Assembly: GCA_019745195.1 (NCBI GenBank)
Contig: JAIETL010000053.1
Coordinates: forward strand, 1 to 55,546
Direction of reading: 5' to 3'
DNA from: Beijerinckiaceae bacterium
Lineage (GTDB): Bacteria > Pseudomonadota > Alphaproteobacteria > Rhizobiales > Beijerinckiaceae
Length of the DNA: 55,546 nt
Shown here: piece by piece, positions 25,308 to 33,421 of the stretch
Layout of the letters: each line of letters begins with the position of its first letter
How positions within the stretch are numbered: the first letter of the stretch is position 1
Program-made: the position numbers and the translations under genes
The notes under the pieces: model-generated
What the model was told of the DNA's origin: nothing
Database searches by the model: none
What the model saw: only the letters and a program-made list of their open reading frames with translations

Positions 25308-27598
25308 GCCAAGCCGAGGCCATCGCGCGCTGGACGGAGACGTTTCGCGGAACGCGCGAGGCTCTTGCTTTGGCGCAGGAACAGCGTTGGCAGCCGCGTT
25401 TGGCATCGGCATCTGCCAGCGGACGCGGCGCTGAGAGCGGGATCAGCCAGCCTTCAGTAACGATCGGCGCGCGAGCCATTCTGCTTGGCGCCACCATCAC
25501 CGGTGGCCGCGATGCCGAGCGTGACCGTCGGCTTGAGGCAGTCAAAGCGAAGGGCGGAGGAAGGGCGGCGCCGGCTCGGCAGCCATTGCCCGCTCGAATC
25601 GAGGGCGGTGCGCTCGGCCGGGCGCGTCACCTGGCCGCTGGCTATCAGCCGGCCGTCGTTAAAGTCATCTCCTATGCCCATGGCGTCGCGCGCGCGACCG
25701 CAACCGGTCAATATGTCCAGCGCGACGACGTCGTTCTCGAAACCCATGACGGGCGCATTCTCGCCGATCGCGAGGCGGTCGCCGATGAAATCAGCCAATG
25801 GTCGAAGACGTTTGAGACCCGCAAGGAGAGCCAGGACGTCGTCGCGATTAGGCTGAAACTGCACGGCGTTCGCGATGCGCCGGCTGGGCGAGAAACCTAT
25901 GAGAGTGCCATCGCCGAAGGGTTTGCGGGTCACCGACACGCAGTCCGGCTTGAGCCGACATCCGACGGCGAGTTGGAGGCGCGGCTGGTGGTTGCGATGG
26001 CGGGCGCTGCGAAGGAACGCTTCCGGGTCCGCGACGAGCAGATCGGGACGGACCAGGATGGCTTCACCCAAAAGCGTCTGGACGCGAGATCGGAAGCGGC
26101 CATCAAGGTGCGGATCGAAGCCTCGATCGGTCATCCGCAGCATGCGATGAGCGTCGAGCCTGGCGCTTCGCGGCATGGTCGGGATGGCGTCGCCTATCAG
26201 CTCCGGCAGCACATCGCGAAATTTGGCACGCTGATTGATGATCGAGGGCAATCGGTCACGGACGCGGCCGCTGCACGCCAGGCGGCGCGCGATTGGGGGC
26301 CATCGCTGCGATCGCAATCGCCGCGCGACACCATGCATCTGATGATCTCGGCTAAGGCGGGAACGGATGTCGCGGCGTTAAACAATGCAGTGCGGGAATT
26401 CCTGCATGATCGCTTCGCCGACCACAAGTTCATGTTCGGCATTCACACCGACAAGGAGACGCAGGGGCATATTCACGCCCACGCCGTCATCACCGTCAAA
26501 AATGAGTCCGGGCAGAAAATCCATCCGAACCGGGACGACTTTCGGACCTGGCGCCAGGTCTATGCCGAACATGCGCGGGCCCAGGGTCTGAAGATTGTCG
26601 CAACCTCGGCGATGGAGCGGGCTTCGTCACAGAGCTATGGCGCCAAGGACAAGGCGATCGTCGATGTTGCCGAGCGCCCGCGACCGCAGCGAGAGTCGCG
26701 CGACAGGAATTATGCGGCTGACCCGATCAATCACGGGCTCATCGAGAAGGCGCGTCAGCGTATTGCGACGGCGCGCGAGAATCCAGTGAAACTGCCGTTG
26801 AACGATGCGGACCGCCAGGCCGTCAGCGACGGTTTGAAGGCCTGGTCAGTTGTCGCGCGAGAGGCGTCGTCTGGCACGCCCGCAGCGGAAATGGTCCAGC
26901 GGCTGACGATGGCGCAAACGTTGGGCGGCATCATCCACACCATCGAAAAGCGCCTGCAGCAGCGGTTGGGCAAGGAGGACAAGCCTATGGCGATCACATC
27001 AGAGCAGATGGCGAAGGATCTTCGTGCGATGAACGACGCAGTGTCGCGCACGACCGATCTGCTGGATGGCGCAACGAAAGATCAGTTCCGCGAGACCTCG
27101 GCGCGCTATCTCGAAACGTTGGCGATGCGGGTGGATTTTCAGCGCATGCAGGAACGCGGAGTTCAGGAATTGAGCCGCGCTGATATCCAGCGACTGGCGG
27201 GTGTCTCAGCCGACCTTTTGATCGAGCGTGCCGAAGCGGTCAGATTGAAGGATGAGCGCGAGGCTGTAGACGCGCAGCGGCTATCGGATCGCGCAATCGA
27301 GGTCCAGCGGCGTCAGGAAAGTCGAGGCGGGCTTGATCCCCAGTCGCGGCGTGATGTCGCTTCACAACGCGCGATTGTCGCTGGCACGCAGCAGGCTGCC
27401 GCGCGGGAAGCACATGAGGCCGCCGCAGCAGTGGAAGCCGCTCGCGTTCTCATGGCAGCGCCTGGGCAGCCAATTCCAAAAGCGCTCCTGCAAACCAATG
27501 AGTTGGCTAAATTAAAATCTGAGCAAGAAAAGGTTCTTGGAGAAGTTGAGGCGCAGCGGGCGACTTCGCAGTCGGTGAAGGGGCAGCGCCAGCGCTAG
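25304..27598 (+). CDS. VirD2/MOBP-like relaxase
   Basis: This 764-residue protein nicks oriT and leads the single strand into the recipient. The relaxase core lies near residues 340-430: TMHLMISAKAGTDVAALNNA, FLHDRFADHKFMFGIHTDKE, and the metal-binding HIHAHAVITVKN, followed by KIHPNRDDFRTWRQVYAEHA. The N-terminal third carries a repeat of basic, Gln-rich sequence before the core, so the catalytic domain is unusually far inside the protein. The C-terminal third is helical and Ala/Gln rich. No type IV secretion genes are in the window, so the element may be mobilisable or the transfer genes may lie outside. Confidence 0.85.
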   Translation: MSQAEAIARWTETFRGTREALALAQEQRWQPRLASASASGRGAESGISQPSVTIGARAILLGATITGGRDAERDRRLEAVKAKGGGRAAPARQPLPARIEGGALGRARHLAAGYQPAVVKVISYAHGVARATATGQYVQRDDVVLETHDGRILADREAVADEISQWSKTFETRKESQDVVAIRLKLHGVRDAPAGRETYESAIAEGFAGHRHAVRLEPTSDGELEARLVVAMAGAAKERFRVRDEQIGTDQDGFTQKRLDARSEAAIKVRIEASIGHPQHAMSVEPGASRHGRDGVAYQLRQHIAKFGTLIDDRGQSVTDAAAARQAARDWGPSLRSQSPRDTMHLMISAKAGTDVAALNNAVREFLHDRFADHKFMFGIHTDKETQGHIHAHAVITVKNESGQKIHPNRDDFRTWRQVYAEHARAQGLKIVATSAMERASSQSYGAKDKAIVDVAERPRPQRESRDRNYAADPINHGLIEKARQRIATARENPVKLPLNDADRQAVSDGLKAWSVVAREASSGTPAAEMVQRLTMAQTLGGIIHTIEKRLQQRLGKEDKPMAITSEQMAKDLRAMNDAVSRTTDLLDGATKDQFRETSARYLETLAMRVDFQRMQERGVQELSRADIQRLAGVSADLLIERAEAVRLKDEREAVDAQRLSDRAIEVQRRQESRGGLDPQSRRDVASQRAIVAGTQQAAAREAHEAAAAVEAARVLMAAPGQPIPKALLQTNELAKLKSEQEKVLGEVEAQRATSQSVKGQRQR

Positions 27599-27879
27599 CG
27601 CGTTGCCAGCCTCCTGCGGTGCAGCGAGCTGGTGCAGCCGTTCCGGCAGCGAGCGTCGCCGTTCAATTCGGCTTACATTGCGGATGACGTGGCGCACGAT
27701 CTCGTACGCCAGTCAGTCCGAAATTGTCCGCGACCTGAGTCTCGTGGAAGGTGCCTCAGGGGCGGAGGTGATCCAGACTCGTGGCTAGCAAGGGGATGTG
27801 CAGATGGGCGTTCGGTACCGTCTGGTCGGTCGTGATATGGGGCTTGTGATATGGAAGGGTTCCGCGGCGATGGCACGTA

Positions 27880-28296
27880 CTGCCAGATGCCTTCGCGCCG
27901 CTGCATCACCATCGTCTGGAAGCTCAACTGCCTTTTGTATTCATCGAAAGACTGTACTTCACATTGTAAGACAGATCAAAAATGGAGCAGGTTTTCGCTC
28001 ACTGAGAGAGGCCATCGACACGACGATGCCGGCGGGCCGCATGATGATGCAAATGGTCGGATCCTTCGCCGAGTACGAGCGGGCCATGATCTGCGAATGC
28101 ACCTCCGCCGGGTTGGCCTTGGCCCGGTCCGAGGGCTGGATCGGCGGACGCCGAAAGAAGCTCAATCCGAAACCGAGCTTGGGAATCGCCGAAAGCGTCG
28201 TGTTGAGCGGCAAATCAGCCGCCGAGATGGCGCGGCTTTAAAAATTCAGTCAGCCGACCGTGTCGCGGATCGTGACGGAATATCGCCAGACGAGGA
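27880..28296 (+). pseudogene. Degenerate Tn3-type serine recombinase
   Basis: The pieces, read across frames, form one resolvase. CITIVWKLNC matches the IVVWKLDR region in one frame. Then LHIVRQIKNGAGFRSLREAI, PAGRMMMQMVGSFAEYERAM and EGWIGGRRKKL follow in another, and FSQPTVSRIVTEYRQ, the C-terminal HTH, in a third. Frameshifts near 27950 and 28243 and loss of the catalytic N-terminus make it inactive. It marks an old transposition or resolution event beside the orphan gene at 28303. Confidence 0.75.
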
Positions 28297-28302
28297 GTGC
28301 CC

Positions 28303-29667
28303 ATGAAGGCCAGTCATGATCTTTCAGGCCTCGTAAAATTCCTCAGCCGGGATGACTGGGCGTTTCGTTTCGAGGAGGTGATGGGCGCCCATTTCTGGGC
28401 CGCCATGGATGCATTCGATCTCGAGCATGACGAGATCGGCGCGGCGATCGGTGAACACTGGGCCAGGACGTTATGGGGCTGCGCCTTCGAAGACTTTCTC
28501 ACGCAGGTTTTTGAACCCGACGGACAGACGTTTGTCGATGCCTATCTCAAGCGCCGCGGCTGGAAGGAAAGCATTCAGGCCAAGCTCTATATGAAGGCGC
28601 TCAGCGTATCCGTCATGAGTCTCTATGAGGTCAGCGAAATCGTTTCCGGCAAATCCTTTCTGGCGCGCGATCTGATCCGCGGCGGGACATCCATGCTGGT
28701 CAGCGAGGGGACGGCCACCAAAACCCTGAACCTGTGGGAACGTGTCGCCGCCCGGGTCGTGCCGATCGGCGATAAACACATTATTGCCGGCGGCCTGCTG
28801 CCCTTCTCCCTGGAAGCCTCCAACGCTTTGCTTGAGGGATTGAAGGCGCTTTCCGGCAAGCGACGGCGCTCGAAAGCCAAACCGTCATTCGATGACGACT
28901 TGCTGCGCGCGGCGGCTCCCCTCTTCACCCATGCCTGGCTGTTCGACGTTCTGCCAAAAGCTCTGGGCCAGACGCCACTTCTCGTTCAGAACAGTGACTG
29001 CGAGGACATTGTCTTTCATGAGGTGCGTTTTCCCCTCGAAACCGGGATCACGCCTGAAGACATCGTCGCTCGCCTCGAAGGAGTCGCAGAACTGCGCCAG
29101 GAGAACTCCCAGTTTTGGAACTGGTTGGGCTCGCGACTGCCTCGACGCTCGCCTAGGCCAGCCCGCTCGCCAAATGCCGTTACCACCGGCGTGACGATGG
29201 AAGATAACACGGCGGTGCTCGGCAATCTCGAACTGAGGGAGCGCTTTCTGATCCTATCAGTCAATTCTGTTTCGCGCGCGGCCAAAGGCGCCACCCTTCT
29301 TGAAAATGTCCTTGGCAAGATGGTCCGCGCCCCGCTGACGACAATCCAGACCATTGAGCAGATGAAGGCCTCCAAAAGTGGGCGCGAGTCGCCGCCAGCC
29401 GACATCCCCCTCGAGGTCGCGACCCCTCTGGTCCACGCCATGCTGGACAAACAATACCGCGAAATCCTCGATCAGCCGGTCGGCATGCTCGGCGATCTCG
29501 CTCCACGCGCCGCAATCCGCTCAAAGCAAGGCCGCGAAAAGGTCGCCGAATGGCTCAAATACCTCGAATATCGAGCCGCAAGCTGCCAAAACCCGCAGGA
29601 TCCTATGGCAACTTACGATTTTAGCTGGATCTGGCGAGAGCTGAAAGTCGAAGACCTGCGCCGCTGA
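28303..29667 (+). CDS. Orphan protein with DUF2384-like C-terminal segment
   Basis: I do not recognise this 454-residue protein as a whole. It has no signal peptide or membrane segment. The N-terminal two thirds are mixed helical (WAFRFEEVMGAHFWAAMDAF, LPKALGQTPLLVQNSDCEDI). The C-terminal segment MLDKQYREILDQPVGMLGDL, APRAAIRSKQGREKVAEWLK resembles the toxin-binding part of Xre/MbcA/ParS antitoxins (DUF2384), where tP..A..t.eGr..v..WL is typical. ATG 28303 has GAGGAG upstream and is preferred to GTG 28297. It lies between the dead recombinase and the truncated parB, so it probably came in as cargo. Confidence 0.7.
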   Translation: MKASHDLSGLVKFLSRDDWAFRFEEVMGAHFWAAMDAFDLEHDEIGAAIGEHWARTLWGCAFEDFLTQVFEPDGQTFVDAYLKRRGWKESIQAKLYMKALSVSVMSLYEVSEIVSGKSFLARDLIRGGTSMLVSEGTATKTLNLWERVAARVVPIGDKHIIAGGLLPFSLEASNALLEGLKALSGKRRRSKAKPSFDDDLLRAAAPLFTHAWLFDVLPKALGQTPLLVQNSDCEDIVFHEVRFPLETGITPEDIVARLEGVAELRQENSQFWNWLGSRLPRRSPRPARSPNAVTTGVTMEDNTAVLGNLELRERFLILSVNSVSRAAKGATLLENVLGKMVRAPLTTIQTIEQMKASKSGRESPPADIPLEVATPLVHAMLDKQYREILDQPVGMLGDLAPRAAIRSKQGREKVAEWLKYLEYRAASCQNPQDPMATYDFSWIWRELKVEDLRR

Positions 29668-29708
29668 CCCCTCCCGTATATCCGGGTCCCAATAATCTAC
29701 CGTGGCTC

Positions 29709-30506
29709 TCACACCTCGGCCGGCAGCCTCATCGCCAAGGGTCGGTCGGTCAGGAAGGTCGCCTCGTTATCTGAAAACAGGTCGCGCAGCAGGACGCCGC
29801 CGGCAGCCTCATAGGCGTCCACCCCGATGAACCGCGCCAGCCGGTCGGTGCTGCGGATATGCTCGTTGGTCAGCACCGCGCGCAGATTGCTCGGGCTGCG
29901 GCTCCAGCCGTCGCGGCCGAACCATGCCGCCTCCTGCGTCGCGTGATCGTCGGTGATCGCCAGCGCGCGGGCCTGCTCGATCGTGATCTCGTCAGCCCGC
30001 ATCGCCTTCAGAATCTGCGGCGGCAGGGCTGCCAGCTTCAAGTGCTGCCGCACCGTGACGAGGGATTGGCCAAACGGGCTGGCGATAGCGTCAGCCGGCA
30101 GACCGTCCTCGACAAGGCGCTGATAGGCCTGAACCTCGTCCACGACATGCATGGCCTCGCGCTGGGTGTTTTCCGCGAGGGAGATTTCGGCATCGCGCTC
30201 GGCGGCGAGCACATTGCAGGGAATGTCGATATCCGTGTCGAACCGGCGCTGCTTCAACAAAAGGCGCAGCGCCGCAAGACGCCGCGCGCTGGCGACGACC
30301 TCGAACTTCTGGCCCTTGACCGCCTTCCTGACGGTGAGGTTCTGGATCAGGCCATGCGCCTCAATGCTGTCGGCCAGTTCGCCAATGCCGGCCGTCGCAT
30401 TGACCTTGCGGACATTGGCCTTGCTCGGAACCAGCTTCGACAGAGCGATATGCTGGATGGTCGTGGGAAGCGTGCCGATGGCGGTGGTGGTGATCGTCGT
30501 GGTCAT
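29709..30506 (-). CDS. Second ParB-family protein, 3' truncated
   Basis: This 265-residue protein is homologous to the first third of the large ParB at 8538: LVPSKANVRKVNATAGIGEL, GLIQNLTVRK, SLAENTQREAMHVVDEVQAY, and the region AYEAAGGVLLRDLFSDN that aligns with AYEAAGGIVMRDLFQSD. It then stops after a few unrelated residues, while members of this group usually run to about 600-700. Truncation by insertion of the recombinase/orphan segment is the simplest reading. AAGGAGAG precedes the ATG at 30506. The nuclease-like and HTH domains are complete, so it may still bind DNA. Confidence 0.82.
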   Translation of the reverse strand: MTTTITTTAIGTLPTTIQHIALSKLVPSKANVRKVNATAGIGELADSIEAHGLIQNLTVRKAVKGQKFEVVASARRLAALRLLLKQRRFDTDIDIPCNVLAAERDAEISLAENTQREAMHVVDEVQAYQRLVEDGLPADAIASPFGQSLVTVRQHLKLAALPPQILKAMRADEITIEQARALAITDDHATQEAAWFGRDGWSRSPSNLRAVLTNEHIRSTDRLARFIGVDAYEAAGGVLLRDLFSDNEATFLTDRPLAMRLPAEV

Positions 30507-31018
30507 GGTGGTCTCTCCTTGTTGAGGCAAAAGCCCGTCACCCGGCAGGGTGCAGGCCCGCCTGCACTGCTGCCTTCGTGGCGAGCAGCGGGGAGAGAGG
30601 GGGGCAAGAGCCAAATCGGGAGGGGGATCGCCCACGCGGCAACGCGCCAGGCGAGGGGCCGCGGCACGCGGATCCTCGCCTGAGTCCTGCACAAGCCGCT
30701 TGCGGCGCGGAAGGATGGGGAGACCCGATTTGGCTCTTGCTGGGGAGAGAGGGCCGCGCGCCTCTCTTCCCGCCAAGCGCAGCATCAGCGCGCCGGCGGC
30801 GCGGCCTCTGCCGGCGCTTGGCGACGGCCCGTGCGACCGATCGTTACCGAAGGCGGAAACCCGCTCGCGGGGTTCCGTGGAGCCGGCAGCGCCGGCGGAA
30901 TGGAGCGGGGCCCTAAGGGCGCGCCCAACTACCCAAAGAAAGATTCTTAAGCCGCACAACACGCGTATTCTCGCCGGAATCGAACTCCATCGTGGATTCA
31001 GATGCTGGGAGGAAGACG
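30507..31018. repeat. Non-coding region with 17-bp inverted repeat
   Basis: GCAAGAGCCAAATCGGG (30604-30620) is exactly repeated in inverse as CCCGATTTGGCTCTTGC (30724-30740), 103 bases apart. Each arm also adjoins a GGGGAGAGAGGG tract in direct orientation (near 30590 and 30741). GTGACGGG, as in the ardC and parB leaders, lies at 30541-30534 on the minus strand before parB2, but no closing partner is seen. No gene is supported in these 512 bases. Confidence 0.55.
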
Positions 31019-31375
31019 ATGATTCTGAGACGTTTACTTATGAGCGCTGCGGCTTTGGCGGTCATGACCGCGACCGTCGTATTGCCTGGCGCTGGCGCGC
31101 ACGGACAGACAATCGAACTGGGACCAAACGGGCTTCGGGTGAACCCACCGGAGGTGGTCCCGGAGGAGCCGGAAAGACCCTATCGCAGGCTCGAACCCGA
31201 GGGTATCACAGAATATGAGGCGATCCGCATCGCACGAGGCGAAGGCCTGGGCCGGGTCGAGCGTGTCCGCCAAGGCCGTCGCGGCTGGGTTATCGTCGGC
31301 ATCGATCGCAATGGCGATGATATCCGTGTCATCATCAGCCGCGATGGAGACGTGATCGACGTTCAGCGTGACTGA
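31019..31375 (+). CDS. Secreted PepSY-like protein
   Basis: This 118-residue protein begins with a clear signal peptide (MILRRLLMSAAALAVMTATV, then cleavage near AHGQ). The mature part resembles a PepSY unit: ITEYEAIRIARGEGLGRVER followed by GWVIVGIDRNGDDIRVIISR and DGDVIDVQ. PepSY domains are small periplasmic modules often linked to peptidase inhibition or metal/redox functions; no closer role can be given. The ATG at 31019 has GGAGGAAG at good spacing and is preferred to one nine codons upstream. Confidence 0.75.
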   Translation: MILRRLLMSAAALAVMTATVVLPGAGAHGQTIELGPNGLRVNPPEVVPEEPERPYRRLEPEGITEYEAIRIARGEGLGRVERVRQGRRGWVIVGIDRNGDDIRVIISRDGDVIDVQRD

Positions 31376-31414
31376 TAGAATGGACCGTCGTCTCGATCGT
31401 GAACAATCCCGATC

Positions 31415-31603
31415 TCAATGCTGAGTACGCCCTCCCGGAATCAGCCCCAAATACAAATTCCTGTCGCGTGCAGGAGGCGCATCATCATCAAGAACCTCGA
31501 GCGCGCGTAGCAGGTGCTCAGCCACGTCAAGGTGGTGTTCCACGGCCGCTTGTTTCAAGGCAGCAGCGATCCGCGCACTCAGCCTCCACCGACGCCGGGT
31601 CAT
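31415..31603 (-). CDS. Small conserved helical protein
   Basis: This 62-residue protein has the sequence pattern RIAAALKQAAVEHHLDVAEH, LLRALEVLDDDAP, a short basic helix followed by a helix rich in Leu and Ala. I recall similar small proteins in sphingomonads and rhizobia but know no function. TGGAG precedes the ATG at 31603. It is antisense to the upstream extension of the next gene, which is one reason to prefer the later start there. Confidence 0.5.
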   Translation of the reverse strand: MTRRRWRLSARIAAALKQAAVEHHLDVAEHLLRALEVLDDDAPPARDRNLYLGLIPGGRTQH

Positions 31604-31687
31604 GCCAGGTCTCCATTTTTTGATCGGGCCATATCCAATGCTCTGCTACAGGCTGCGCCTTTCCTGCGTAGGAAGGTCAAGCCCGCC

Positions 31688-32731
31688 TTGAACGATGCCA
31701 CTGCAATCGACCAGACCGTCCGGAAGAGTCGCGATTGGCGGCGTTGGCTGCCGTGGCTTGGCGCGGCGATCGGACTTTCAACCCTTGCCTGGGTTCTTCG
31801 AAAGTTCGATCTCGATCGCTTTCTCATCACCCTGAAGGGTGCCGACCTGCGCTTCCTTGTTATCCTGCCTGCCGTGGTTATCGCGGAGCAGCTTGTTCGC
31901 GCCTGGAAGTGGCGGCAGCTTCTGTTTCCCCTCCGAGCAATCGGAACGATCTACCTCTTCGGCGCCATCATGGCGGGTTATCTGCTCGCCGCCCTCGTGC
32001 CATTCGGTTTTGGAACCATTGCCCGGTCCTGGCTGGTCGCCCGTCGCGAAAGCCTGAAGCTCACCTCCGTGCTCGCGACCGTCGCGCTCGACCGCCTCAG
32101 TGACGGGATCGTTTTCGTCTGCCTGATCCCGATCGTGCTTCTAGTGGTGACGTTCTCCGATCCCGGCGGCATTCGGGCCGGCCTCATCTGGGGTGGAGCC
32201 GGAATGTTGCTGCTTTTCGTCGTCCTGATCGGCGGCCTTGCCATCTACCGACAGAAGGCCTCGACGCCCGCGCTGGCGCGGCTGCTTGATCGGCTTCCAG
32301 CGCGTCTCGCCGCACCTTTGAAGCGGCTGTCAACCTCGTTCGCCGAGGGTATCAACTGGCCCGTGGGCTGGCGCGCGGGTGCAGTCGTGATCGGCAGCAT
32401 CGCGATCAAACTGCTCGCGGTGACGCAATTCTTCTGGGCTGGGCTGGCCTTTGGAGTAGCCCTCGAACCGGCCCAATATCTTTTCATCATGGTGTTCGTC
32501 GGTTCGCTCGTGATCCTGGGGCACTTCGCACGCGTCGCCGGCAGCTTCATCATTGGCGCGCTTTTCGTCCTCGCTCTGCTGGGCGTGCCTGAAGAGCAGG
32601 CGCTTGCCATGGTACTGGTTGTCGAGGCTGCCAACCTTCTCAGCGTTGCGGGAATTGGCGCTCTTGCCTTGTGGAGCCAAGGCATCGCGATCTCCGCCGT
32701 GCGGGCGGAAGCCGCAGCGCGAGGGAGGTAA
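31688..32731 (+). CDS. UPF0104/LPG-synthase-type integral membrane protein
   Basis: This protein of about 347 residues belongs to the lysylphosphatidylglycerol synthase transmembrane family (UPF0104). It has some eight membrane helices and the family's conserved middle part: AGYLLAALVPFGFGTIARSW and VALDRLSDGIVFVCLIPIVL. The soluble aminoacyl-transferase half of true MprF proteins is absent, so a flippase- or transporter-like role is inferred. No ATG exists near the front. TTG 31688 has GGAAGG upstream and is my choice; GTG 31514 would add 58 residues that overlap an antisense gene. Confidence 0.78.
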   Translation: MNDATAIDQTVRKSRDWRRWLPWLGAAIGLSTLAWVLRKFDLDRFLITLKGADLRFLVILPAVVIAEQLVRAWKWRQLLFPLRAIGTIYLFGAIMAGYLLAALVPFGFGTIARSWLVARRESLKLTSVLATVALDRLSDGIVFVCLIPIVLLVVTFSDPGGIRAGLIWGGAGMLLLFVVLIGGLAIYRQKASTPALARLLDRLPARLAAPLKRLSTSFAEGINWPVGWRAGAVVIGSIAIKLLAVTQFFWAGLAFGVALEPAQYLFIMVFVGSLVILGHFARVAGSFIIGALFVLALLGVPEEQALAMVLVVEAANLLSVAGIGALALWSQGIAISAVRAEAAARGR

Positions 32732-32932
32732 AAACCTCCGATTGGGGGGTGGGTCATCCCGCGCGCAGAAATCAGGCGAGGCATTTTTTTGCTCTGCGTG
32801 TGGAACCTGTACGAACTCCGGCTTTGTTTACCCATGGACGGCGCCGCGGAGTTCACCGCCTCACCGGTTCAAACAGACCGCTGGCTCTCCTAGCGCTCGA
32901 CCGTCTGGCACAGCGGCAAAAGGAAGACGGAC

Positions 32933-33049
32933 ATGATGCAAGAGATGATGAACGGGCCAATGTCGTGGGGCATGTGGCTAATTTGCTTGCTTTTGCTTGT
33001 AGTCCTCGGACTCGCAGCTGCCGGCCTCGTGAAGTACCTCCGAAGCTGA
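32933..33049 (+). CDS. Tiny Met-rich single-pass membrane protein
   Basis: This 38-residue protein starts MMQEMMNGPMSWGMW, then one hydrophobic helix (LICLLLLVVLGLAAAGLV) and a basic end KYLRS. AAGGAAG precedes its ATG. A second gene of the same build is found at 50613-50726 (MMHDMMGSGMIWGMG, helix, GKYLFRSRR). Both lie beside metal-resistance genes. Methionine-rich membrane micro-proteins of this sort are common near copper systems; a direct metal role is inferred. Confidence 0.6.
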   Translation: MMQEMMNGPMSWGMWLICLLLLVVLGLAAAGLVKYLRS

Positions 33050-33115
33050 TTGGTTGCGCGCCAACAAATTAGCGCTGTAAGGACGGCGAACGCCGATTAT
33101 TGTGGAGAATATTGA

Positions 33116-33421
33116 ATGCTATCGAAGCGCAAAGATATCCTGATTCAAGACGAAACAGGCGGCCAAGCTGCGGTACCGCGCGGCACATTCTTGTTTATCG
33201 CTGCGCTGCATATCCTTTGCTGTGGAGTGCCGTTGCTGTTGCTCTCGGGGGTATCATTAGCGTTTCTCGTACCTCTTTGGCCTGTTGCGGGCGCTATTTT
33301 GGCGGTGGTCGGGGTGATCGGTTTTGCTTGGTATCTCAAGCGTGGCTGCGCAACCTGCCCGCGCAACGAAGGCTGCACCGTCCAGCGGAAAGCGGAGGAC
33401 CAAAATGGCCAAGGCATATGA
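33116..33421 (+). CDS. MerT/MerF-like small mercury-transport protein
   Basis: This 101-residue protein has two membrane helices. The first carries a vicinal cysteine pair (HILCCGVPLLLL, Cys35-Cys36), and a cytoplasmic tail carries Cys78, Cys81 and Cys87 (KRGCATCPRNEGC). This is the plan of MerT/MerF, which pass Hg(II) across the inner membrane to a flavoprotein reductase. The next gene, overlapping it by 17 bases, is such a flavoprotein. The sequence is not close to the MerF at 37036, so a second, divergent Hg uptake route is inferred. GGAG precedes the ATG. Confidence 0.65.
   Translation: MLSKRKDILIQDETGGQAAVPRGTFLFIAALHILCCGVPLLLLSGVSLAFLVPLWPVAGAILAVVGVIGFAWYLKRGCATCPRNEGCTVQRKAEDQNGQGI

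Noticed and set aside
30507..30962. Upstream extension of the second parB frame
   Set aside because: It covers the non-coding repeat region; the ATG at 30506 has a strong ribosome site and starts the family match.
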